This document shows, piece by piece, positions 1 to 11,290 of a DNA stretch of 64,000 bases. A program made the translations under genes and the position numbers. Position 1 is the first letter of the stretch, and each line of letters begins with the position of its first letter. Under the pieces are notes generated by a model. It made no database searches, was not told the origin of the DNA, and saw only the letters and a list, made by a program, of their open reading frames with translations. The DNA comes from Botryotinia globosa (Eukaryota; Ascomycota; Leotiomycetes; Helotiales; Sclerotiniaceae), in the NCBI GenBank assembly GCA_014898425.1, contig RCSZ01000008.1:1189501-1253500 (forward strand). Reading direction: 5' to 3'.

Positions 1-1095
1 ACACCGCCGCGAGCCACATTGACGAGAATCGCATCGCGACGCATCAGCGATAATTCATGCGCGGAGATGAGATTCTTGGTCTCGGGTGAGAGAGGACAGG
101 CAAGAATAATGGTTGTGCTTTCAGTGAGGATGGAAGAAAAAGCGATTCGACCTGCGCGCGCTTGCGCTTGGGAAATGGATTTGCGCTCCGAGATGAGTAC
201 TTTCATTCCGAGGGCGGTGCAGAGGTTGGATATGGCGAGGCCTGGGTTTTGAGTTAGTCGTTTTTCTCCGTCTTGTCTATTTAATTCTGAAAGCTATGAA
301 ATTGGTTTTCAGAAGCCGACCCGGCAGACCAGATCGGATTCAAGTTTGCTGGATTATCGCCTCCTTCGCGAGATTCAATATAACGATTCAAGAACTCTTG
401 TTTTGCTGATCTCAACAACCATATCCCTGCAGATCGATTCTAGTAACCCCGCAATCAAGAGACGAGAAGTATACTCAGAACTAAGAGTTACAAGAGACTC
501 CCCATCCCATTTCTCAAAAACGCAAAAAGCAAGAAGTAAAAAATACTAGAAAAAAGAAAAAAAGAAAAAAACACCCACCAATCTTCCCACCACCTACAAT
601 CCCCACAACCTCACTTCTACAACTCCTCGCGCCGCCACCTTGCCAAGTATTCATACCCAAAATACCCGTTCCCTGGCTCGCCCACCGCTCCGCCTTCATC
701 GTCCACTCATGCATACTCACCACATCTCTCTTGACTGCAAAATACAGCGCCAGCGCGTGTTCCGCCACGGTATCCGTATTTGTATCCGGCATGTTGGAGA
801 CTTGGATGTTGTTTTCGGCGCAGTAGGCTAGATCGACGTGGTTTGTGCCGACGGAGGTGATGATGATGAGTTTTAGTTGGGAGGGGGGGAGGAGCGAGAG
901 GGTTTCGCGGGTGAGCGGACAGAGCGAGGTGAGGAGGATGGTGGCGGGGAGGATGCGCGGCGCGATCTGGGGGAGCGGGGTATGTGGGTAGGCTGTGTAT
1001 GTGTGTGGAGCGGGGAAGAAGGTAGAGGGGAGAGGGTGGTAGTTGGAGTCTAGGTAGACGATGGTTTCGCCGGTTGGGGTGGGCGGAGCGGACAT
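1..1095 (-). CDS. D-isomer-specific 2-hydroxyacid dehydrogenase, partial (cut by window start)
   Basis: Probably an NAD(P)-dependent oxidoreductase that interconverts a 2-keto acid and a D-2-hydroxy acid; the substrate cannot be told. The start at 1095 gives MSAPPTPTGETIVYLDSN. Exon 1 is 579-1095 and exon 2 runs from 241 off the left edge. The intron 242-578 (337 nt, GTGGGT...CCCAG) is long for this window but joins the frames exactly. The N-terminal half has the substrate-domain motif TSVGTNHVDL. The Rossmann dinucleotide loop VGIVGGGKIG (about residue 165) ends at the splice site and continues as LAISNLCTALGMKV. The motif NVARGG, holding the catalytic arginine of the family, lies about 10 bases inside the window edge. 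The catalytic Glu/His region is outside the window. Family assignment is secure; specificity (glycerate, glyoxylate or hydroxyisocaproate type) is not. Confidence 0.85.
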
Positions 1096-2074
1096 TTTAG
1101 GAGAGGGGATGGCTTGGAAGTGTGGTATCGCGGGAAACTGTGAGGATTGTGGGAGCGGAGGTTGTTGAGAGAAAGATTTTTATGATGTGGGGTGGAAATT
1201 GCGGGGCGAGAGGGAAAGATAAGATATAACCTTAGGATAGGTGAGGAATTAAGGAGGATTGTAAGAAATAAAGTGAAGGTATTGATATACATGTGATTCC
1301 CCGCAGACACATATATCGTACACTGTGAAACAAGTCAGATTATCTCCAATGACCTCAGTAGACTTGGCGCAAATCATGTGGACGATATAATAACTATCAG
1401 TTGAATAAATCGCCATCCCCAACAATTTCCAACATGTTTACTGAGAACATTCATAAGTGAAACCGCACGTAGCAGTCCTTGTAAGTTATAATTGCTATTA
1501 ATCCAGAGCTTTCAAGATAGATGGATGTTAAGCACAAATGTTAGGATGGTAGACCAATACCTAGAGTACATTTAATGACGACGTGAAAGATAGACGCATA
1601 GAAATTCACATAAATAGCCCCCCCAAAAATCATTTGCCTAGTTCGGAAGAATGAGAGGTTCGCTTGGAGATCAATGATGCAATGTCAAACAAAGTCTCCT
1701 TTTTTGAGATGCATGCTCGCTTAGGACACCACCGTGATTCCTATTTCCCATCCACGAAATGCAATCTTCTAACTCGTCCCAAAGACCTTGTCTCTGGTCT
1801 CTTATAAATACCTTTCTAGTTTTACATCGATTGAATTCTGTTCTCTAATCATAAACGTAACTACTTACCTATTAAATAGTCACTGGTAGTATTCTTATCA
1901 GATAAAAGATTTAATTAAATTGTATAAATAATCTGATCGTTATTATGTGATATCGTCTGAACAAAAATGTTCGTACAACACGTCATACAATATCCAAATG
2001 ATGAGCATGCTAATGAAGAACCCCATTTGATTCTCTCTAAATCACACTTAATTCTCACATTACCTCATTTCATC
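1096..2074. other. Intergenic, no gene seen
   Basis: About 980 bp between the start of the dehydrogenase and the stop of the TRAPPC13-like gene. It is AT-rich with only very short open frames. It should hold the dehydrogenase promoter and the downstream gene's 3' UTR. No repeat or RNA gene was recognised. Confidence 0.6.
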
Positions 2075-3282
2075 TTATGAGATCCTAGTTCCTAGATTCC
2101 CCGTACTCAAAAACCCTTTATTCCCCATAGCGCCTCTCCACCCTATACTCAAAACGCCAAATATCAACCTTCCATCTACAATTTCGCTTTCTTTTTCCCC
2201 CTCCACACTATCCGCAGCTTCACCATTATCCCCAGAAACTTTCTCTTCGACTAAGAAGCAAACCTGTCGAATGTCTCCTGGTGCTAATACAGGTCTCTCC
2301 AATTCCATATCTCCTCCATTTTCCTTTTCTGAATCAGAAAGTACAATCTCCCAATTTAAGCTTGTAGCATTGAATCCTTTAGTAGTGGTCAAATGAACCA
2401 AAGTTAATGTAACAGGGTTATCTTCTGTGATATTTTCTAATTGGGCCTCCAATGCATATTTCTTGGATGAAGAACTACTCGTAGAGGTAGATTTTGGAAA
2501 GGGTAATAGTCTGATTTTGGTACGGACCACGAGACATCCTTTACAGATGAATTGATATAATTTACGGAATGTGCGAGTACGTGGAGGAGAGGACGGAGAC
2601 GATTCGGTATATGTTACTGTAACAGCCAGAACATGAGAGCCTTCTTCTTTGAGATCGAAATGAAGGACTTTCTGTAATGAACTCTGAGATATGATTTCTG
2701 TTTCCAGGGTTCCTTCCTTTGAGGTGGTAGAGACTTGTGGGGAAGACTCAGGACCAGAAAGAGGGAGCAATATAGGAGTTGTTGTGGAAGGAATCTTCAT
2801 TTCCGCAGTGAGAGTGATGTTTGATATTATTTTGGTAGTATTGGGCGAGTTTGCGATATCCGGAGAGGTATGCGTTTGAGCGGGCTGAGAAATAGGAGGA
2901 GGGAGCTCATTATTAGCGCAAAGAGTACAACTGAATGTCTCTCCTACATATGCAGATCCAAAAGCTGGAGGAAGTGTGAGAAGAGGAGAGAGAATAAAGT
3001 TCGAAGGGGTGGGAGATGGGTATGAGAGGGAGGCTGAAGGAGCGGGAAGGCTGAGATTTGGAGGTGGTGAAGGAGATGGTGTGGGAAGTGGATGTTGAAT
3101 TGAAAGCGATGGACGGGAAAGTCTGTTGTAACATTTAGTATTTAACACGACTTTCACAATCAAACAAAGTAAGTCGTAAGTTGCAGGAGAGAACTAAATA
3201 CTACATACCTCAAAACCTTCAAACTGACAGAATGCGGTTCTTTCACTCCGTCCAAGGTCGAGGTAGTTCGTTGATGCGACAT
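2075..3282 (-). CDS. TRAPPC13-like trafficking protein (DUF974 family)
   Basis: Likely a subunit of the TRAPP tethering complex acting at the Golgi/endosome, by homology to metazoan TRAPPC13. Exon 1 is 3209-3282 and exon 2 is 2075-3122; the intron 3123-3208 (GTATGT...ACAG) splices VSLKVLR to LSRPSLS, the conserved start of the family. The product is 373 aa. The DUF974 hallmarks are the N-terminal SLKVLRLSRPSL segment, the immunoglobulin-like strand GETFSCTLCANNE (about residues 85-97) and the C-terminal signature GVLSIGWRGAMGNKGFLSTG. Family members are usually 350-420 aa, so length fits. Serine/threonine/proline-rich insertions occupy about residues 110-150 and 200-230. It is divergently transcribed from the SET-domain gene 379 bp away. 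Confidence 0.85.
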
Positions 3283-3661
3283 ACTCAAGGATATATACGT
3301 GTCTCGTGATTATCTCACGGAGATCAACGATCAGTTCCTAATTGTACAACGAATGCAATCGTCACGAGCGTTTCAGTTGTCTGTTGTAAGAATCTCGTTC
3401 TCAATTGTAGGTTTTGAAGTCCAAATCATACAAGGTCTAGAATCGAACAAGGCTGAATATCCATACTGACGTTCGACTATTTACTGCCATCTCCACCGCT
3501 TTCTTATCGCTGGCTTATACCTTATCGATACGCCGCGGCTAAAGTTTCAACATCCTTTCACTGGTTATCCCATTTTTTTCTCACATTTTCACTTTAAATC
3601 ACGAAAATCAATTCTCAAATCCCATCAGACCAATATTGCTCTATAAATCCCTGAAATCAAA
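3283..3661. promoter_or_regulatory. Shared divergent promoter, TRAPPC13-like / SET gene
   Basis: 379 bp separate the two start codons, so both genes must use this stretch. It contains TATCGATA followed by the 8-bp palindrome GCCGCGGC (3532-3539) and a CCAAT box near 3630, close to the SET gene start. Motif roles are inferred. Confidence 0.5.
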
Positions 3662-4423
3662 ATGGGCGACGCTGGTCCTTCGACACAGGAGACTTTCCAA
3701 AAGTCTACTGAAGGAATTCCATTAGCTCGCTCCACCGGGTTGATGCTAATCCTCGATACTCCCAAAGGTAATGACGATAGGTATCGATACCATATCTACG
3801 ACACTCCCACCTCACACCTTACATAAACAACCATTCACGCCAGATTATAACTTCGTTCTATCACAAATCAAGTATCACTAATTCCCGTTCCACAGGCCGA
3901 GGAGTATTTGCCTCTCAAGATATTCCCGCCCGTAGCGTGCTAGAAGTATGCCCAGTATTAGTTTTAGATCCCAGTGAGAATGAAAATCACATAAAAAAGA
4001 CGGAATTGTATCATTATACGTAGTGAGTTAGCCTGGTTGCATTTTTGCATGTTGATACGAATCTACCAGTTCATTTGGGACCAAGTCTTGCTGATATAGA
4101 TGGTTTCTAGTAACTGGCCATATAAACCTAAGAGTCCTATTGAGGGTTCAAATGGGACGACAAAACCACCTACCACCACCCAAGCCGTGATACTTGGGCT
4201 AGGTAGTATGTTTAATCATTCAACATTACATCAAAATGTTGGATGGGAGAGAGATGTTCAAAATCTCCTCATAACCTATACTGCACTAAGGAATATCAAA
4301 CAAGGAGAAGAATTATGCATCTCATACGGATCAAGGTTGACATTCAAGGACACTGAGGCAGATGCACTGAATGAAGTTGAGGACGAGAATGAATTATTAA
4401 GTAGAATTGAGTTGATTGATTGA
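3662..4423 (+). CDS. Small SET-domain protein (putative lysine methyltransferase)
   Basis: Exons 3662-3767, 3896-4019 and 4111-4423; introns of 128 nt (GTAATG...CACAG) and 91 nt (GTAGTG...TCTAG) keep the frame and give 180 aa. The SET fold begins with KGRGVFASQDIPA (about residues 35-47). The AdoMet-binding motif is NHS (112-114), preceded by GLGSMF, and the post-NHS motif ELCISYG places the catalytic tyrosine at 149. No pre-SET or zinc-binding post-SET cysteines are present and the protein ends in an acidic tail. This is a compact, stand-alone SET protein rather than a classical histone methyltransferase, so the substrate could be histone or non-histone. Short proteins of this type are common in Pezizomycotina. 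Confidence 0.82.
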
Positions 4424-4639
4424 CCATTACTTTCCTATTTTCAATGCGTAATGCTACCTATAATTGAGAACCTTTTCAATGTTCTGTTTGGAGAGAGACA
4501 TGACCCTTCTGGGCCTGAATGCTCTCAATGTACCCCAAAAGATATAGGTAAGTACAAGTAAGAAGTATCCATAATTTTCGACATTCAAGACCTAAAGCAA
4601 TTTAAGATTCTCATAAACACAAAAATTAAGAGATAGCAT

Positions 4640-6713
4640 TTAAAAACCAGGTGGAGGTGGAACGGCACTGTAGCCATTATTACTTCCTGGTGGTGGACCT
4701 GATGGTGGAGGAGGAGCCTATATTCTCAAGGTTAGTTTCTCTCGAACTATAATTTGGCTGTCCCTTCCAGTCGAGGAGAAGGACAGTCTTGCAAACCTAA
4801 CTTCTAGAACAGAACTCGGTTAGGAATATATGAAGTGAGGAAATAGTATACATACCGATCCACCGGGTGGTGGAGGTGGGGGTGCCTCATTAGGAGGTGG
4901 TGGAGGACCTGAGCCTGGAGCACCTTGTTGTTGCTGTTGATATTGAGCCATAGCTGCCATGTACTGTTGATAATATTGAACATATGCCTCATACCCACCA
5001 TATTGGGCATAAGGATCAGCATTTGAACCATAGTATTGAGCAGCTTGGGCTCCATAGTCTGCAGGGGTTGAAGGACTGGCTGCATTAGGAGTGTTGGGGG
5101 CTGGTGATTTGTTGTAGTTATTGTATCCACCGCCACCATACGAGTTAGACCTGTCTGGGGCGCGATCACCGTAGCCTCGCTCTCCTGAATAGCCGGTTTG
5201 ACTGCCATAACCACGTTGTTGAGGTGGGCGAGCCTTGAACTCTTCATATTGCTCTCTAACATTCTTGAGAAGATCCTCACAGAGCTCTTTGGCTTTTTGT
5301 ACCTCATTCGGATCTGGGCCACTAAAAAAATGTCAATCAAGTGCCCGAGCAAAACTGAACCTACAAACTTACGCAACGTGGAGATACATGTCTTCATCAC
5401 TCTCACGGCCGGTGCCATGTTCCATGAAACCAGAACCACGTCCCTTGATTTGAACACGACATCTAGTTTCCTGTTGGATGTGCTTTACGTAAGCTCCACC
5501 GTGGCCAACAACTTGAGCACGGAGGTTAAAGCCTTGAATAGGTTCAAAATCAATGGGGATCTTCTCCTCGGGCCATTTGCGCTGGTTTTTTTGTTAGTAA
5601 CCAGAATTCATGTTGTCTAGAACGAAACTTACTCTGCCAAATTCATCTCTCTCAACTTGCTCAGGCTCGCGTCTACGGAACCGACGTTCATCAACCAAGT
5701 TAGGGAGCTCCTGCTTCATTAGTTCTTCAATCTTCTGAACGGCTTGCTCGAGGCCTCGCTTTGTTTGACTTGTAACATGGAGATACAACGGGGGATTCTG
5801 GACATTTAATCAGCTCGCTTTCCTCAATATCTAAGTTCGTAAATTGACTTACAGCAGCCGTAGCCATGCTTTTATCCGGGTAATAATTTCCTCGCGTGGT
5901 GACATCTTGAAAAGTCAATATTAAAATCTCTAAAACAAATGGTGAGTTGTAAGTATTGCGTACCAGCGCCGGTTTCTTCCTTAATCTAAATGTCACGCAG
6001 CGGAGGTTAGCAGATGCCAAAAGGGTGTATGTGTATGGTGCTATTCGCGCTTCAGGTAAGCTTGAAAGTCTTCCCACACAATGATAATTGTACTTTGAAA
6101 GGGGGTAGGAGAAAGTATAGAGATGATTCATGGCTAGACCTATGAAGAAAGCCTGATGTATCAGTGGAATATAACACAAGGAGCATTTACCATCTTTTGA
6201 GTAGAACCTTTAGTCAGTGTATAACGGTTTCGCAAATCGTTGACTTCGATGTCTTTGATATAATCGCCATCTGCGATATACATCTCACCATTTATATTGC
6301 TTGCGCTGTTACCTGCTCCGGGTCCTGGAGATGCTGACTTTCCGACTGGACTTTCGGTTGCGCGAATAGGTGGCACATCGGCATGTTGAACACCTTTCTT
6401 AGCTTGGATTTGTGCATTGATTTTTGCTGCAGCGGCAGCTATAGTGTTTTCAGTTAGCAAGTATTTATGTAACGTATTTCCGGGATGGGTATGTACCTGC
6501 TGCTGCTGCTGGATCTGCACCTCCTTTCTTTGCAGATTCCGGAGCCGGACTACGAGAAGAACGACGGCCAAGGGGAGACCTGCTTCGTCTTGCATCTGCC
6601 TTTCTCGCAGGTGGTGATCGCGAACGTCTATCGAACCTTGAGGTTCTCTTCGGCTCAGGCTCCTTCTGATCGAAGCGCGAACGCTTTGCTGTGCGACGTT
6701 CAGTATCATCCAT
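4640..6713 (-). CDS. KHDC4/BLOM7-like KH-domain RNA-binding protein
   Basis: Probable splicing-associated RNA-binding protein, nuclear. Eight exons: 6497-6713, 6191-6438, 5964-5985, 5853-5905, 5633-5797, 5373-5581, 4856-5321 and 4640-4717, giving 485 aa with frame kept at all seven junctions. The N-terminus is RS-rich (repeated RSRSP). A first KH-like region follows DYIKDIEVNDLRNRYTLTKG (about 130-230). A second, KHDC4-type KH domain covers about 236-320 with GFNLRAQVVGHGGAYVKHIQ, whose GHGG is the RNA-gripping loop. The C-terminal ~130 residues are Tyr/Gln-rich, then polyproline, ending VPPPPGF. Exon 3 is only 22 nt. If the last intron (4718-4855) is retained, translation stops 12 codons later at about 4823, losing the last proline-rich exon. 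It is divergent from ILV6. Confidence 0.85.
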
Positions 6714-7139
6714 ATTGATAATTAGTGATGCTTATAAAGGTTGAAGTAAATGTTGTTTGTAGTAACGTGAGATGAGATAATGGGTCTCGAATTGTAAACA
6801 GATAACTGTCACAATTGATTCTTACAATTACTAGTACCCAGTAAATGTATGAGGCTGAACGTTATTTCGAGTTTTTGTGCTGGTTGTTTGGTGACAAGGA
6901 TTTCGTGCACCGACATATATTCCAAGACACTAAAATATCTGGGGTCAATACAATCAATGATCCGGCAAATGCCGTCTTGAAACAAATTCAACCTTTTTGT
7001 GCGGTATCGGGGCTTGATTGAACCTAGACCGTCACTTCTTCTGAGTCAATTTCTTTAATCCTTCTCAGTTTCTTGAGATAGGAATATAACCATTAATAAC
7101 CTCTCAAGAAGTATTGGATAATAGTTTCAATCATTCAAT
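6714..7139. promoter_or_regulatory. Shared divergent promoter, KHDC4-like / ILV6
   Basis: 426 bp between opposing start codons. The only exact regulatory-type motif I recognise is TGAGTCA at 7042-7048, listed separately. The rest is AT-rich with pyrimidine tracts just before ILV6. Confidence 0.5.
7042..7048 (+). promoter_or_regulatory. GCN4/CPC1 (cross-pathway control) box upstream of ILV6
   Basis: TGAGTCA is the exact 7-bp palindromic consensus TGA(C/G)TCA bound by the bZIP activator Gcn4/CPC1. It lies 92 bp before the ILV6 start codon. In fungi ILV6 and other branched-chain amino acid genes are known general-control targets, so position and target agree. Binding is inferred. Confidence 0.6.
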
Positions 7140-8168
7140 ATGGCTTCACGCAAAGCTATTCTCTCACTCTCTGGAGTGAGGGCAGCAATCCCTAAACGCA
7201 GCACTTCTATTACCCCTCGACAAATTCAAAGATATCAATCCTCTTCTACTTCAGCTCTAGAATATAAGGCGCTTCACCGTCGCATCTCACCTCTTCCTAC
7301 ATCCGATGCTCCTCCAGCATGGTCAGCACAAGCAGCTGTTTCCAATATTCTCTACGAAACCCCCGCCCCCTCTGCCACTCCAGCAAAACGGCATGTCCTT
7401 AACTGTCTCGTACAAAACGAACCCGGTGTTCTCTCCCGCGTTTCCGGTATTCTCGCAGCTCGTGGCTTCAACATTGACTCCTTGGTCGTTTGCTCTACTG
7501 AAGTCGAAGACTTGTCTCGCATGACAATTGTTTTGTCCGGTCAAGACGGTGTGGTTGAGCAAGCCCGTCGCCAATTGGAAGACTTGGTCCCAGTTTGGGC
7601 TGTTCTCGATTATACTACTTCGCCCCTCGTACAGAGAGAATTACTTCTTGCGAAGATCAATCTCCTCGGTCCAGAATACTTCGAGGAATTGTTGGCGCAT
7701 CACAGAGAAATTACTGCCAGTGATCCTGAAGCTTTGCAAGGTCAAGATGATTGGGCTACAAAGCGATTGGCCGAATTGAAGGATAGCGACGATTTTCACC
7801 CCGTCAAATTGGCCCAAAGTCAAGCTTTGAGACATAAGCATGAGCATTTGAAGTCGATCACATATTTCACACATCAGTTTGGAGGCAAGGTCTTGGATAT
7901 CAGCACACACAGCTGTATTGTCGAGGTGTAAGTTATTAAACTGCTCGATTTGCACGTGTAAATGTACTAATTTTACGTTTTTAGCTCCGCCAAACCAAGT
8001 AGAATCGATTCATTCATGAAGTTAATTGCTCCATTCGGAATTCTCGAGTCTGCACGCACAGGTCTTATGGCTCTTCCTCGATCTCCATTATATGGTCCAA
8101 ACGAACAGGACAACTTGGTGAAGGATGCCGAAGAAATTGTTGATGCAAGCACTTTACCTCCAGGATAG
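7140..8168 (+). CDS. ILV6: Acetolactate synthase regulatory (small) subunit, mitochondrial
   Basis: Binds the catalytic subunit Ilv2 and confers valine feedback inhibition on the first common step of valine, leucine and isoleucine synthesis, in the mitochondrial matrix. Exons 7140-7927 and 7985-8168; the intron 7928-7984 (57 nt, GTAAGT...TTTAG) splits the codon for valine in CIVEV. The product is 323 aa. Residues 1-60 are Ser/Arg-rich without acids, as expected for a mitochondrial presequence. The ACT domain starts at HVLNCLVQNEPGVLSRVSGI (about 82-101), followed by RGFNIDSLVVC. The conserved C-terminal small-subunit domain includes LESARTGLMALPRSPL. The start is the first ATG in frame. It is tail-to-tail with the TAG1-like gene, 232 bp between stops. 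Confidence 0.95.
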
Positions 8169-8400
8169 ATTTGATGATATGTGATTCAATGGATATGGAG
8201 TTGGCGTCACAAATTATCTAAAATAATGGAGGATAAGATTTATTTCTGCATGCAATTCTGTGTATCGTTTATACATCAATAAAAATTAAAATAAACGACG
8301 ATGTTTCCAAACGCCAAATAAAAATGCGCCTAATGACCGCAGTTGTTAATACTGCTCCCAATCTATGATGTAACTCATACAATCTTGAGCATTTTGCTCC

Positions 8401-11290
8401 TCAAAGTCTAACGTGAGCACCGATTCCTGAGCCCAAATACCAGATGGTCTCCGTCCATTGACCAAGCCGAAGACCAATTGTGCCCTTCGCATCTAATTTT
8501 AGGGTGCCGCCTAATGCTCTCTCTACTGCGTCATATCCTACTCCATCAAAAGACCAGTCGACGGGCAATTTGGGCGATTCGCTTGCACCAGGGGGCACTG
8601 CGAAAGGGTAGTCGTAAACAATCCTGCCAACTGTTTCGGTATGGTTATAGAATGCTTCAGCATCAATAGATTCAATGTAGATTGTGCTATATCGTAAAGG
8701 TGAGAGTAATGTAAACTGTGCTGTTGATGAGAAGAGATGGAAAGTTGCATCATCAATAAAATGCGGTTTCCCATCATCGGGACCCTTATCGTGCCCAGTC
8801 CCAGGCGTTGATAATCGAGGTGCAGGCATCGTAACTGCAAACTTGCTAAGTGCCTTTCCGAGTTTCGGTTGGTATGGAATAGATCCTTCATGAGTTTCGA
8901 AAGTAAGAGTCGTATTGAAACCAGAGACATATTGCGAAATTAATTCCCGACCAATTTTGCGCCCCTTTTCACCACCGAATGTCATAGGATCCCAAGTAGC
9001 TTCAACAAGAACGTCCGTATTATTCCCTCGCGAGACGCTGATATTGCGCACTGTGGCATCACCGATTATTGAGCCGTTATTCAAAATATGAATATTCACG
9101 TAAGGAATTCGAGCAGTGTATTCAGTTGGATTAGTGAAGTTGATTTTCGCTTGGAGATTGATTGATGTCCGGCCTGTGTTGAATATCTTCAAGTCGCCGA
9201 CCTTGAGGTTGAGTTGGTGGAGATCACCGCCCGTAGAGATCGCTGCAATCCCGTCAGCTTCAGTGCAGTTGCGCTGAAATTAATAGGCCCCTAACGTTTC
9301 AAAGGAACAACTCCTTCGGCGGGTAAATCTTTAATAATGAAATCACCTAGCACAGTAGATATTTCAACTTCAACCAAAGCATCAATCTTAAGACTAACAG
9401 CCTTGCCACTCAGATAATAATCAGCCACAAGATCTCCAAATACATCCTCGTCTGTGATTTCTAGAGGCGCATTTTTGATATGTGATTCGATCTTCAAAGA
9501 AGCATCATCGCCTTTACCATTAACTCGTTTCGATCGAGCTTCCTGCCATTTTTGTAGGTTTAGCACACCTAACTTATCTCCCTTGTAAAATACATCGGCT
9601 TTCGCACGAACTTTTGAAACGTCCAGGCTAAAATTCATCTCCTTAGGCAAAGCTGCTAATACCATTATATCCCCAGAAATTCTTGGATTAGACTCGGGTG
9701 TCCCGGGCTCCGCAAAGGGTCCAGGTAAGCTGAAATCTGTGTTTGTGAGAGAAAAATTCTTGATTAATTGATCAAATGTATGACCTGGGAAAGGTACTGG
9801 TACAGTGACGCTTGATATGATTTGAGTGATCCAATCGGGGGTCTCTGGAGATGGTGTATTTGAACCTCGAACAAAGATGGTTGTATCGTTGCCGTGAATG
9901 TAGTCACTGAGAAGCAGATCCAGTGGCGAGGAATGTGAATTGGGACAGGTTTGCAAAAGACTTTCAGGTAGATCTCGAACGATACCTGCGACGTCAAGGG
10001 CAACATCTGAATATGGCTCGATCATGATGTTATCAGTAGTGGCATCAGCGAGTTGAATATGTGGTTCGTCGGCAGCGCAATTTGAAACTAGTATATCGAA
10101 ACGCATCGGAGGAATACTTAACCTTATTGGGTAGCTATTTACCAAGGATAGCGAGACTTCAGCAGCCATTCCACGATGGCCATCTTTGGAGAGAGGGATC
10201 TCCTTGAAGTTGAGACGAGTTATGTTATACTTGGGAATGGCTGGAATATCATTGCCTATGGGTCAGTTAGCAACTTGATTTCAAAGTGCAAGTTTTACAT
10301 TGAGGAAAAATCTAGGAAGTGGTGACTGCGCTCGCGGACAATTTTTTGGATACACCTATAAACTATAGATCGCGTGTATATTGCCCGAAATCCAGCCACG
10401 AACTTCCTTCAACCGATACTTTTCTCCCCAAAATACAATGACGCAAAAGAACGATAGAGAGATTGACCTTCAAAAATCATTGACTCGGATATAGTCTGAG
10501 ATCCAAGCGGAAGTAACCCTGACTTCAATGTGACGTCGGCCTTGCCTAATACCCGCAACTGTCCCAAACGACCCTCTAACCAGTCATTGGCAACTTGTCT
10601 TAATCCATCGGCACTTCCTGCTTTAAGATCGGTAACGAAGTCGATTGGTGTGACAACACCATTTTGAATATTTACCACCACCTTAGGCACAACAGCGGTT
10701 CCGATGAGAAGATTATCATATTCTGGAAGATAGACCTCGAGGTTCGATTCCTGGCTTTCAACCTCTTTCGCGATCCATGTACCAAATCTCCCAATATTTC
10801 TAACAGCATTGTTCTTCACCCTTGAAGCATCCATCTTAAAGTTTACTTGTACGCGAGCTTTCACTCCATTGGCGGTGAAGCTGTCTATTGATAGGTTCGT
10901 AGGCTCGATAACAAGAGATTCCTTGGCATACTCTTCAACGATTGCAGGCGCGAAAAATGCACATATCAGAATGATGATGCCAGCCAGAAACAACATGGTG
11001 ACAGCGAAAATTGTTGGCCATCGAAACCCTTCATTAGCAGACTTGCCAGAGTCTCGATTATGGATAGAACGTAGAGATTCTGCCGCTGGCGATACGATTC
11101 GACCATCCTCATCTTCGGGTTCTTCGCCATCGTATCGAGGAGTATCATCAGAGTTTGCTAACAAGGGTGATGATTCGTGTGAGTCGCCAGAATTGTCTGA
11201 GTTATGTGAATTGACTGAACGTTGAGAATGCTTCGACGATGGTCGTTGCTCTGGACTGAGCAGGAGTGGAGACCCCGCACTGTCCGACAT
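8401..11290 (-). CDS. TAG1-like vacuolar single-pass membrane protein
   Basis: Homologue of the yeast vacuolar protein Tag1, involved in ending autophagy. Exons 10468-11290, 9296-10255 and 8401-9242; introns 10256-10467 (212 nt, unusual donor GTCAAT, acceptor CATAG with GCTAAC branch site) and 9243-9295 (53 nt, GTTAGG...GCAG). Frame is kept, giving 874 aa. The N-terminal ~90 residues are acidic, Ser-rich and cytosolic, with two SPLL motifs (about 7-10 and 41-44) that could serve vacuolar sorting. One membrane segment lies at about 91-116 (WPTIFAVTMLFLAGIIILIC). The remaining ~750 residues are lumenal with repeated LEA-like beta domains and several N-glycosylation sequons. The order, a short cytosolic tail then a large LEA-like ectodomain, matches the family. 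The second splice was preferred because the alternative acceptor at TTTCAG puts exon 3 out of frame. Confidence 0.8.

Noticed and set aside
9243..9295. Alternative acceptor TTTCAG for TAG1-like intron 2
   Set aside because: It shifts the frame into a stop; the downstream GCAG acceptor keeps frame and has a GCTGAC branch site.
10741..10756. GGTTCGATTCC, a tRNA B-box-like word
   Set aside because: It lies inside the TAG1-like coding exon with no A-box or cloverleaf around it.
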